DNA of 6,128 nt from Nitrospirota bacterium (GTDB lineage: Bacteria > Nitrospirota_A > Leptospirillia > Leptospirillales > Leptospirillaceae): NCBI GenBank assembly GCA_023480765.1, contig JAMCWZ010000125.1, positions 1 to 6,128 of the forward strand, written 5' to 3'. This document shows, piece after piece, positions 1 through 5,463 of the stretch; the stretch's first letter is position 1; the number at the start of each line of letters is the position of its first letter. Below the pieces are notes generated by a model. It made no database searches. It had not been told where the DNA came from and saw only the letters and a program-made list of their open reading frames with translations. Made by a program: the position numbers and the translations under genes.

Positions 1-333
1 CTGACCGGACACACTCCCTTCCTGACTCTTCTCGATATCGGAGAGTTGCTGGTGCGCAACAAAGAGTCCCTTTATTCATATTTTGTCGCCGGAGGAGTTG
101 TAGAAGTTCTTCCGGACAGGGTCACGATCCTGGCCGACACGATCGAACGGGCGGAAGAGATCGATGGAAAAAGAGCCGAAGAAGCTCGGCAAAATGCCAT
201 TGAAGCCTTGAAGCAGCCTATTTCACCCGAGTCCCGCCTGGGATTTGAACAGGTGCTGAAAAGAGAAGGTGTCCGGTTAAAAATTCTCTCCCGTCGCCAG
301 TCGGCAAGACATCCGGGATCTCTTGAAGAATAA
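1..333 (+). CDS. atpC: F1Fo ATP synthase epsilon subunit, 3' part (5' end outside window)
   Basis: The reading frame is open from base 1 and gives 110 residues up to TAA at 331-333. It begins with LTGHTPFLTLLDIGELLVRN and continues with YFVAGGVVEVLPDRVTILAD, the second half of the epsilon-subunit beta-sandwich. The segment ERAEEIDGKRAEEARQNA then starts the C-terminal helical hairpin. Epsilon sits on the central stalk of F1, couples the rotor to catalysis and can inhibit ATP hydrolysis through its C-terminal helices. Only roughly the first 20-30 residues of the usual 130-140 should be missing. The TTG at 46-48 lies inside the conserved fold and is not the start. A strong terminator follows, as expected for the last gene of an atp operon. 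The tail (RRQSARHPGSLEE) is polar and not a conserved part of the family. The family call is confident. Confidence 0.93.
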   Translation: MTGHTPFLTLLDIGELLVRNKESLYSYFVAGGVVEVLPDRVTILADTIERAEEIDGKRAEEARQNAIEALKQPISPESRLGFEQVLKREGVRLKILSRRQSARHPGSLEE

Positions 334-364
334 GAAAATATAAAACTATAAAGAAGAAACGAGC

Positions 365-411
365 ACAGGAGAACGAAGGGTTGTCAGGTCTTCGTTCTCC
401 TGTCTTATTTT
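365..411 (+). terminator. Rho-independent terminator after atpC, possibly bidirectional
   Basis: A perfect 14-bp stem is formed by ACAGGAGAACGAAG (365-378) and its reverse complement (390-403), with an 11-base loop. It is followed on the plus strand by CTTATTTTT. It lies 31 bases after the atpC stop. The stop codon of the convergent minus-strand gene (405-407) lies within the T-rich tail. Read on the minus strand, the same stem is followed by a weaker pyrimidine-rich stretch (GCTCGTTTCTTCTTT), so it may also stop that operon. Confidence 0.9.
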
Positions 412-1286
412 TGCCGGCCCTCCGCCTGAAGGGTCGCTCTGTAAAACGGATTCCATGTCCGTTCCTGATAAACCGTCGTGAAAGGTCCGTGTCCGGACAC
501 GAGGATTGTTTCGGCGGGAAGTGTGGTCAAAAGACGTGCGACTGTCCCGAGAGAATCGGAAAAATGGTCCGGCGTGCGAGGCTTTCCGCAAGACCCGCAA
601 AATATCCCATCTCCCACAAAAAGAACGCCTCCTGTCTGGTAAGCGACGGAACCATCGGTATGACCGTTGGCGGGGTACACATCAATGGTCCATCCTTCCC
701 GGAACAAGTGATCTGTCACCTCTTGCGGTTCCCGTAACTGGAGGCTGGAGGGAGGGGGGGCATCGAGAAGGGAAAGATCCGATTTCGAAAGAAAAACAAC
801 CCCGGGAAGTCGCTTTCCAAGCCGGGACAAGTCACCGGCATGATCCGAATGTCCATGTGTCAGCAAGATGGCATCCAGAACGATTCCCTGCCGATCCAGG
901 ACATCAAGAAGACGGTTTCCGATCCCGCCTGTATCGATCAGAAGACCTCTTTTCGGATCGTTGGGATGGAGGACAAGATAGGTCCAGACAGCATAGCCAA
1001 AATAAGATTCTTCCACCGGGAGAACAGACGGTGGAAGGAGAGGATGAGGGGTTCTCTCCGGAGAAAAATGAAGTTCTTGCATCACCGAGCCCTCAAATCC
1101 AAGAGCCTGTCCGAGGAGTGTCCATTCTTTTTCGGAACGAACCGGGATCTCAGACTCTGCGTTTCTGAGATTATCCATTGAGATCCCGGTTCGTTCCGAA
1201 AGACTTCGGAGACCGATTTTTCTCCCGTATCGAAATTTTTTCAAAACATCCGAATATTGGTCTTCCAGAGCGGTGTTCACCTGCAT
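405..1286 (-). CDS. XRE-type HTH fused to metallo-beta-lactamase-fold hydrolase
   Basis: This is a 293-residue predicted cytoplasmic protein with no signal peptide. Residues about 14-64 look like a Cro/C1 (XRE) helix-turn-helix: RSLSERTGIS, then DNLRNAESEIPVRSEKEW, then LLGQALGF. Residues about 90-275 are a metallo-beta-lactamase fold with THGHSDH (H144, H146, D148, H149), NGH (H209), GDG (D226) and SGHGP (H266). This full metal-ligand set implies an active two-metal hydrolase. The substrate cannot be read from the sequence; glyoxalase II-like thioesters, phosphoesters or lactones are possible. ATG at 1284-1286 is preferred because AAGGA lies 10 bases upstream; a longer frame to 1367 would overlap the upstream gene by 77 bases and has no such support. 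The upstream lipoprotein gene ends only 4 bases before, so the two are almost certainly co-transcribed. A long inverted repeat lies in codons 29-52. The HTH could bind DNA or serve for dimerisation only. Confidence 0.85.
   Translation of the reverse strand: MQVNTALEDQYSDVLKKFRYGRKIGLRSLSERTGISMDNLRNAESEIPVRSEKEWTLLGQALGFEGSVMQELHFSPERTPHPLLPPSVLPVEESYFGYAVWTYLVLHPNDPKRGLLIDTGGIGNRLLDVLDRQGIVLDAILLTHGHSDHAGDLSRLGKRLPGVVFLSKSDLSLLDAPPPSSLQLREPQEVTDHLFREGWTIDVYPANGHTDGSVAYQTGGVLFVGDGIFCGSCGKPRTPDHFSDSLGTVARLLTTLPAETILVSGHGPFTTVYQERTWNPFYRATLQAEGRQK
1130..1201. repeat. Perfect 23-bp inverted repeat inside HTH codons
   Basis: Bases 1130-1152 (core CGGAACGAACCGGGATCTCA) are the exact reverse complement of 1179-1201, separated by 26 bases. 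A competing hairpin, ATCTCAGA (1147-1154) with TCTGAGAT (1164-1171), uses part of the same left arm, so the two folds exclude each other. The repeat is wholly inside the minus-strand HTH-hydrolase gene, at about codons 29-52. One arm encodes SERTGIS and the other EIPVRSE. No T-tract follows in the direction of that gene, so it is not an ordinary terminator. Confidence 0.9.
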
Positions 1287-1290
1287 GACT

Positions 1291-2241
1291 TCAGGATCCT
1301 TCTTCAAAAAAATTGATGCCGATAAAATAAACGAGAAACGAGCGGACCTGATGTTCAAGCCGGACAAAGATATGTTTGTTTTTGATACTCAGCCCTTTTT
1401 TATAATAAAAATCCGAAAGGGAATAAAATCCGAGCGTTTCGTATACCACCCCCAGGTCAAAATAGAACTGGTAGGGGGGAGGTTTTTTGTTTTTGAGATA
1501 AAGGGAGTAATCGGAATTCAGAAAGAACAGGGCAAGTCTCTCTTTCTGGTCGAGGAGGCTCTTGTAAGCTTTTCTTGAGAGTCTGTCATACGGGTAGAAG
1601 GGTCTCTTGAGAGTGATTTTGACAGGATAAAGAAGATAGGCGATGTGCTGGGAAATTTTTCCATACAATTTGAGATTCAAAATTTTTTGCGGTTCATAAT
1701 GCCGGCTGAAGAGGGAGAGGGGAACCTTTCTGGTCTCATTTCCGGTTTTTATGGTCTTGTCGAGAAAAATCCTGTACGGAAAAACCTGAACGATCGCCAC
1801 ATGAAACGTGATGGTGTTTTTTCGGATCCACATGGGAACCGACAGTACATTGCAGGGAGGATTTGAACAGCTTCCGTTACTGGAAATCGCTTTATCCCTG
1901 ATCGTGTGGGAGAGAATATGGAGCAGAATAAGGACATTGGATTGGGTGATGTGGGACAGATTTTCCAGGGAAACCGGATTGTCCGAAAAACCTGGTGAAA
2001 AGTCGACCGGAACGGCTTTGATTCCCCCGATGGATTCCAGGTTCCTGATCAACGTTTTTTTGAACAACCGATTTTCGGGACTGTTCAGTGGCCAGATCAA
2101 GACACCTATTTTCTGGGCGTTCGCCAGCCGTATCGGAGGGTTGATCGTATCGTGGAGGACGATTTCGGGTGTCGAACATCCGGCCAGGAAAAAGGAGGAG
2201 AGAACAAAAAAAATCCCTGAAATCCGAAAAAAAAGAGGCAT
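1291..2241 (-). CDS. Lipoprotein of unknown function with CsgG/LpoB-like N-part and C-terminal TPR-like repeat
   Basis: This is a 316-residue protein. MPLFFR is followed by a hydrophobic stretch and the lipobox LAGC, with Cys22 the predicted lipidated residue; Ser at +2 favours outer-membrane sorting by the E. coli rule. Residues about 42-112 (KIGVLIWPLN, then KTLIRNLESIGGIKAVPVDF, then NVLILLHIL) alternate strand and helix as in the CsgG/LpoB/TolB-N fold, but this is only resemblance. Residues about 258-290 (DLGVVYETLGFYSLSDFYYK) fit one TPR motif. Cys125 and Cys130 could form a disulfide. ATG at 2239-2241 is chosen because AAGGTG lies 4 bases upstream and the signal peptide starts there; an in-frame extension to 2400 would bury the signal peptide behind 53 residues. 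The gene is AT-richer than its neighbours (bases 1381-1440 are 20 of 60 G+C), possibly a sign of transfer or weak expression. It leads an operon with the HTH-hydrolase. The exact role is unknown. Confidence 0.8.
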   Translation of the reverse strand: MPLFFRISGIFFVLSSFFLAGCSTPEIVLHDTINPPIRLANAQKIGVLIWPLNSPENRLFKKTLIRNLESIGGIKAVPVDFSPGFSDNPVSLENLSHITQSNVLILLHILSHTIRDKAISSNGSCSNPPCNVLSVPMWIRKNTITFHVAIVQVFPYRIFLDKTIKTGNETRKVPLSLFSRHYEPQKILNLKLYGKISQHIAYLLYPVKITLKRPFYPYDRLSRKAYKSLLDQKERLALFFLNSDYSLYLKNKKPPPYQFYFDLGVVYETLGFYSLSDFYYKKGLSIKNKHIFVRLEHQVRSFLVYFIGINFFEEGS

Positions 2242-2291
2242 TTTCACCTTTGTCGTGCCAATGGGCGAGAAAACAATCTTCCAGGGGGAGC

Positions 2292-2321
2292 GGTGTGCCT
2301 CTCGGCAGGAGAGGGCACACC
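2292..2321 (-). other. Hairpin in the predicted leader of the minus-strand lipoprotein operon
   Basis: GGTGTGCCTCTC (2292-2303) pairs with GAGAGGGCACACC (2309-2321): 12 bp with one bulged G around a 5-base loop. On the minus strand it lies about 50-80 bases before the lipoprotein ATG at 2241, in a stretch with no coding sequence. No clear T-run follows in either direction, so a terminator is unlikely. It could be an mRNA-stabilising or regulatory leader element. Confidence 0.55.
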
Positions 2322-2380
2322 AAAACGACGGTTCCCCGATGTCTTTATTGGTCTGCTGGAAAAACTTGGTCATCATCCTA

Positions 2381-2386
2381 TATAAT
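2381..2386 (+). promoter_or_regulatory. -10 box (TATAAT) of the tRNA-Pro promoter
   Basis: A perfect TATAAT lies 28 bases before the first base of the tRNA, which would place the transcription start near 2393 and leave a short leader for 5' processing. No good -35 hexamer is present at the right distance; around 2358-2363 the sequence is GGAAAA. The call rests on the -10 and on the need for a promoter before the tRNA. Confidence 0.55.
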
Positions 2387-2413
2387 CCTTGCGTATCCAT
2401 TTTTTCCTGTCAA
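2383..2413 (-). promoter_or_regulatory. Candidate sigma70-type promoter for the minus-strand operon
   Basis: Read on the minus strand, a perfect TTGACA occurs at 2413-2408. The best -10 candidate is GATTAT at 2388-2383 after a long 19-base spacer; AAGGAT at 2390-2385 has a 17-base spacer but a poorer match. This would give a leader of roughly 135 bases before the lipoprotein start. The -35 sits directly against the tRNA gene and the -10 overlaps the TATAAT box on the other strand. The -35 is convincing and the -10 is weak. Confidence 0.35.
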
Positions 2414-2414
2414 A

Positions 2415-2491
2415 CGGGGCGTGGCGCAGCCTGGTAGCGCACCTGCTTTGGGAGCAGGGAGTCGAAGGTTCAAATCCTTTCGCCCCGACCA
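2415..2491 (+). tRNA. tRNA-Pro, anticodon TGG, CCA encoded
   Basis: A complete cloverleaf can be drawn. The acceptor stem is CGGGGCG (2415-2421) with CGCCCCG (2481-2487). The D-arm is GCGC (2424-2427) with GCGC (2437-2440) around AGCCTGGTA. The anticodon stem is CCTGC with GCAGG around the loop TTTGGGA, giving anticodon TGG at 2449-2451. The variable loop is GAGTC, and the T-arm is GAAGG with CCTTT around TTCAAAT, including one G-T wobble. Discriminator A (2488) and CCA (2489-2491) follow. It reads proline codons CCA/CCG and, with wobble, others. No terminator is visible between it and the lipoprotein gene downstream, so it may be cut from a longer transcript. Confidence 0.96.
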
Positions 2492-2526
2492 GATTTTCCA
2501 ACCCGTTTTTCCTTATTCTGATCGCC

Positions 2527-3186
2527 ATGGGTCGTACTTTTCGAGATCAAGAAGCTTTGCCTCAGAAGAAAAAACAGACTTCTATCCGGGAGGGAAGACT
2601 GAAGAGAGTCAGAACGCCAGGTCAATCCGTGTTTTGTCTTTTGTCGCTCCTGCTCGCCCTTGTTGTTTCGGGGGGGTGTTCCACGAGCCCTCAGGGAAAG
2701 GGACAAGAAAGCATCCGGGAAGCGGCAAGAGTGACGGGAACGGACCTGATCCGCGGACTGGCCCGTTGCGAACCACGAAACCCCTATCCGGCCGTTGAAG
2801 TGGGTGAAGTGGGCGGAAACTTTCATCGCCCGCCCGGCTTTGGTGGAATGGCTTCCCGTCGCCGCTTTGAGGACAGGGAGGATGCCAGACGAGCCATGAT
2901 CCTTTTTCGGGAGTTTCTGGTGGACCGGCTGGTCAACGCCCGCTCCGTCCAGTATGTGACGGCTTCGGAAGTCAAACGCCGGGCCCTTTCGGAAGAACGT
3001 CTTTATCAGATGCAGCACGCCAGCAGTTCCACGGTTCATCCTCCGGGACATCTGATCGGAGCAGACTTCGGTGTGGTCGCACGTTTTTCGCGGGAAAAGG
3101 GGCGCGTGATCTCCGCCCATCTGGAGGCGCTTGATTTCTCCAACAACAGGGTATGCTGGTCCCGGGTCCAGCAAATCCACTATTGA
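2527..3186 (+). CDS. Small lipoprotein, LpoB-like (possible penicillin-binding-protein activator)
   Basis: From ATG 2527 this gives 219 residues. A basic segment (GRLKRVR, about 23-29) precedes a hydrophobic stretch and VSGGC, with Cys51 the predicted lipidated residue. The domain after about residue 115 resembles LpoB: a helix (ARRAMILFREFLVDRLVNAR), VQYVTASEVKRR, a long helix, then GADFGVVARFS and ISAHLEALDFSNNRVCWS, matching the order strand-helix-strand ending in the LpoB-type 'W-S' strand. LpoB anchors in the outer membrane and stimulates the class A synthase PBP1B in E. coli; that role here is inference. The start is uncertain. ATG 2527 has no Shine-Dalgarno, while CTG at 2599 has GGAGG exactly 5 bases upstream and would give a well-formed 26-residue lipoprotein signal (MKRVRT...). 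A longer frame to 2389 reads through the tRNA and is rejected. A response regulator gene follows after 52 bases with no terminator between. Confidence 0.75.
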   Translation: MGRTFRDQEALPQKKKQTSIREGRLKRVRTPGQSVFCLLSLLLALVVSGGCSTSPQGKGQESIREAARVTGTDLIRGLARCEPRNPYPAVEVGEVGGNFHRPPGFGGMASRRRFEDREDARRAMILFREFLVDRLVNARSVQYVTASEVKRRALSEERLYQMQHASSSTVHPPGHLIGADFGVVARFSREKGRVISAHLEALDFSNNRVCWSRVQQIHY

Positions 3187-3238
3187 GAGCGGAGTGGACC
3201 ATCCTGGCGTTACCCCGGATTTCCGGGAGGGTGGATGA

Positions 3239-3907
3239 ATGAAGCATGTTCTGCTGGTCGAGGACGATCCGGTCATTTCCCAGACTCTTGTCATGAGCCT
3301 CCCCTACAGGGGATATGAGATTGATTCTGTCGCTTCCCTGTCTGATGGATGGAAACGCTTGTCGGAAGGAAAATACGACATGATCCTGCTGGACATCCAG
3401 CTTCCCGACGGGACCGGATTCGAACTTTGCAGGCGTCTTCGTGAAAAGGACAGCATCGTACCGATTCTGATGGTGACGGCCCGTACGGATGAACCATCCG
3501 CCGTTCGGGCTTTGTCCATGGGAGCGGATGATTATATCCGGAAACCCTTCGGTCTCGATGAATTGACGGCCAGAATGGACCGCATGGTGGAACGAAAGCC
3601 CAACAGGAACGCCTGGCTGACGTATCGGAACATCCGCATCAACAGGCCGGAGCGGATGGTATGGGTGGACGATGCTGAACTTTCGCTGGGACGCAGGGAA
3701 TTTGAAATTCTCTGCCTTCTGGTCCGACGGGGAGGGGAGGTTGTCACCAGGGAAGAAATCCTCGATGCGTTGTCCGATCAGTCCGAAATGTATGACCGTA
3801 CGATCGATTCTCATCTCTCTCATCTGCGCAAAAAAATACGGGAGATTGCCGATCACCGGATCCAGATCCTGCCTGTTTATGGTGTCGGCTATCGTCTGGA
3901 AGCCTAG
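3239..3907 (+). CDS. OmpR/PhoB-family response regulator
   Basis: This is a 222-residue cytoplasmic transcription regulator. The receiver domain (1-about 118) has the acidic pair D9-D10, phosphoacceptor D52 in LLDIQLPDG, T80 in MVTAR and K102 in RKPF, all needed for phosphotransfer. The winged-helix output domain (about 125-222) ends in the typical TIDSHLSHLRKKI recognition helix and the YGVGYRLEA hairpin. The length is normal for the family. ATG 3239 has GGAGGG 7 bases upstream. A short hairpin (CCCGGA 3214-3219 with TCCGGG 3222-3227) touches that ribosome binding site. The partner kinase starts 11 bases after the stop, so the two make a cognate pair in one transcript. Subfamily and regulon cannot be assigned from sequence alone; the Spy-like gene downstream is the obvious candidate target. 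Confidence 0.94.
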   Translation: MKHVLLVEDDPVISQTLVMSLPYRGYEIDSVASLSDGWKRLSEGKYDMILLDIQLPDGTGFELCRRLREKDSIVPILMVTARTDEPSAVRALSMGADDYIRKPFGLDELTARMDRMVERKPNRNAWLTYRNIRINRPERMVWVDDAELSLGRREFEILCLLVRRGGEVVTREEILDALSDQSEMYDRTIDSHLSHLRKKIREIADHRIQILPVYGVGYRLEA

Positions 3908-3918
3908 GACGGCACATT

Positions 3919-5343
3919 TTGAATCGAAAGCTCTTCCTGCAACTTCTGCTCATCAGCCTTTCCGTCTCCTTTGTTCTGGGAGCTGCCATTATCACGGGAA
4001 TTCGCAGCCTGAACGAAGCCGGAGAGGGTCCTGTCCAGAATCCTGCCTTAAAATTCATGGCGAGAGTGGTCGAACGCGGGGGATCGTATCAGGCCACCCT
4101 TCAGATCTTCGAAGCGATGCGCATCAAGCTTGGACTTGGGATCATGCCGGTCTGGATCGTGGGACAGGATGGGGAAATCTATGCCGAAACATCTCCTTAC
4201 GGACCTCTTCCGGTCGAATGGAAATCCCTTGTCAAACCGCGGAAGATCCATGGTATCGTCGCCCACTACCGCCCTTTTCATTTGACACCGGATTACATGA
4301 TCATCCGCCTGGATTCTTATGTGCCCACGTATCTGATGGTACGCATTCCCAATGCCGGTGCTCTTCAGCGCACTTTACTCGGTCAATCGGTCTTTCTGTT
4401 TGGAACGATGGCGGCATCCGCCTTTGCCGGTCTGTTGATCACATTCGTCTACCTGCGCCAGAAGTCCCTTCAGGCAAAGGATGTTCTGGGTCGTCTTGAA
4501 AAAGGGGACCTGAAAGCGCGATTTCCGATTTCCCGTCTGGACGAAGCGGGGAGCCTCATGACCGATTTCAATCGGATGGCGGATGCGATCGAACGACTGG
4601 TGGCCCGGGTTGAAGAGACGGACAGGGCCAGGCAGGAGCTTCTGCAGGAGCTGGGCCATGATTTAAGAACACCGATGACGAGTTTGCGGGCAGCCGTCGA
4701 CACCCTCCTGTCCCACGGAAAAGTCATGTCGGAAGAGGAAAGGGAAAAGTTTGTCCGGATTATTCAGGCGGAAAGCCACTATTTTCTCCGGATGATCGAT
4801 GACCTGTTCTTTATTGCTGAAGTGGGAGATCCGCGGTACCGGAAGACAGCGGAAGAAGTCGATATCACCCAGCTCCTCAAAACCGAGATCATGCAACGGG
4901 AAGACAAGGACCCGAAAAAGCAAAGATCGCTTTCCAGCAGGCTTTTGTCGGATCAGAAGCCGCTGAAGATCATCGGAGATCCGATCCTTCTCAAGAGACT
5001 TTTTCGGAACGCGTTGCAAAATGCACGTCGGTACGCAACGACTTCCGTCGAGGTGTCGATTGAAAAAATCAAATCCGAGGAGGGGTTTTCCCGCGCGCGA
5101 ATCCGGGTTCTGGATGACGGCCCGGGAATTGAGCCGGATGAAGCAGCGATCTTCGGAAAACGCCGGACAAGACGGTTTTCCATCGACCGGACGCTCTCCG
5201 ATTCTGAAATTTCTCTTGGGCTCGGGTCGGTGATTATGGCGGAAATCGTGCGGGTTCATGGAGGATCCCTCTCCGTTCGCAACCTGAAGGAGGCCGGACT
5301 GGACCAGACCGGGACCGAACTTCTGATCGAACTTCCGGTTTAG
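3919..5343 (+). CDS. Membrane sensor histidine kinase (HAMP, HisKA, HATPase_c)
   Basis: This is a 474-residue inner-membrane kinase. TM1 spans about residues 5-27, a periplasmic sensor region about 28-150, TM2 about 155-179 and HAMP about 180-232 (GRLEKGDLKARFP, then DEAGSLMTDFNRMADAIERL). HisKA carries phosphoacceptor H247 in ELGHDLRTPMTSL. The ATPase domain has the N box RNALQNARRYA (N364, N368), G1 DDGPGIE (D400) and G2 LGLG (433-436). All catalytic motifs are present, so it should autophosphorylate and pass phosphate to the regulator encoded just upstream. The sensor region has about 120 residues, no cysteine, and strands such as PVWIVGQDGEIYAE that recall the sensor folds of CpxA- or PhoQ-like kinases; the ligand is unknown. 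The start is TTG 3919, giving a short basic N-terminus (MNRK); AGGA overlapping the regulator's stop lies 9 bases before. No terminator follows. Confidence 0.93.
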   Translation: MNRKLFLQLLLISLSVSFVLGAAIITGIRSLNEAGEGPVQNPALKFMARVVERGGSYQATLQIFEAMRIKLGLGIMPVWIVGQDGEIYAETSPYGPLPVEWKSLVKPRKIHGIVAHYRPFHLTPDYMIIRLDSYVPTYLMVRIPNAGALQRTLLGQSVFLFGTMAASAFAGLLITFVYLRQKSLQAKDVLGRLEKGDLKARFPISRLDEAGSLMTDFNRMADAIERLVARVEETDRARQELLQELGHDLRTPMTSLRAAVDTLLSHGKVMSEEEREKFVRIIQAESHYFLRMIDDLFFIAEVGDPRYRKTAEEVDITQLLKTEIMQREDKDPKKQRSLSSRLLSDQKPLKIIGDPILLKRLFRNALQNARRYATTSVEVSIEKIKSEEGFSRARIRVLDDGPGIEPDEAAIFGKRRTRRFSIDRTLSDSEISLGLGSVIMAEIVRVHGGSLSVRNLKEAGLDQTGTELLIELPV

Positions 5344-5356
5344 GAGAAATTTCTTC

Positions 5357-5373
5357 TTTCCATCATTTTTCCA
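5357..5373 (+). promoter_or_regulatory. Candidate response-regulator operator: TTTCCA direct repeat
   Basis: TTTCCA at 5357-5362 is repeated at 5368-5373, an 11-bp period with a 5-base spacer. This is the geometry typical of OmpR/PhoB-family dimer sites. It sits in the 120-base gap between the kinase gene and the Spy-like gene, about 90-105 bases before the latter's start. Overlapping it is an imperfectly placed inverted repeat TTCCA (5369-5373) / TGGAA (5382-5386). No convincing -35/-10 pair was found in the gap, and short repeats can arise by chance. Confidence 0.35.
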
Positions 5374-5463
5374 GAATTGTGTGGAATAGATAGAAGAGCG
5401 GTGAGGGGAGATTTGTTGTTTTCCCTTCGTGAAATTCCTTTCCGTTATGAAATGGAGGAGAAC

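Noticed and set aside
506..1168. 220-codon plus-strand frame opposite the HTH-hydrolase
   Set aside because: It lies antisense to a gene with a full set of metal-ligand motifs, is low in recognisable protein features and has no ribosome binding site of note.
2242..2400. 53-residue N-terminal extension of the minus-strand lipoprotein
   Set aside because: The lipoprotein signal and a good ribosome binding site both point to ATG at 2241; the extension covers the hairpin and promoter region.
2415..2491. tRNA-Pro as an integration site for a mobile element
   Set aside because: No repeat of the tRNA 3' end, integrase or phage gene was seen in the window.
2389..2526. In-frame upstream extension of the LpoB-like lipoprotein
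   Set aside because: It is translated through the tRNA-Pro gene, producing the familiar spurious [11 protein letters not shown] peptide of a T-arm, and it puts the signal peptide far from the N-terminus.
5345..5354. AGAAATTTCT palindrome after the kinase stop as a terminator
   Set aside because: It has no loop, is entirely weakly paired and lacks a following T-run; it is also short enough to occur by chance.
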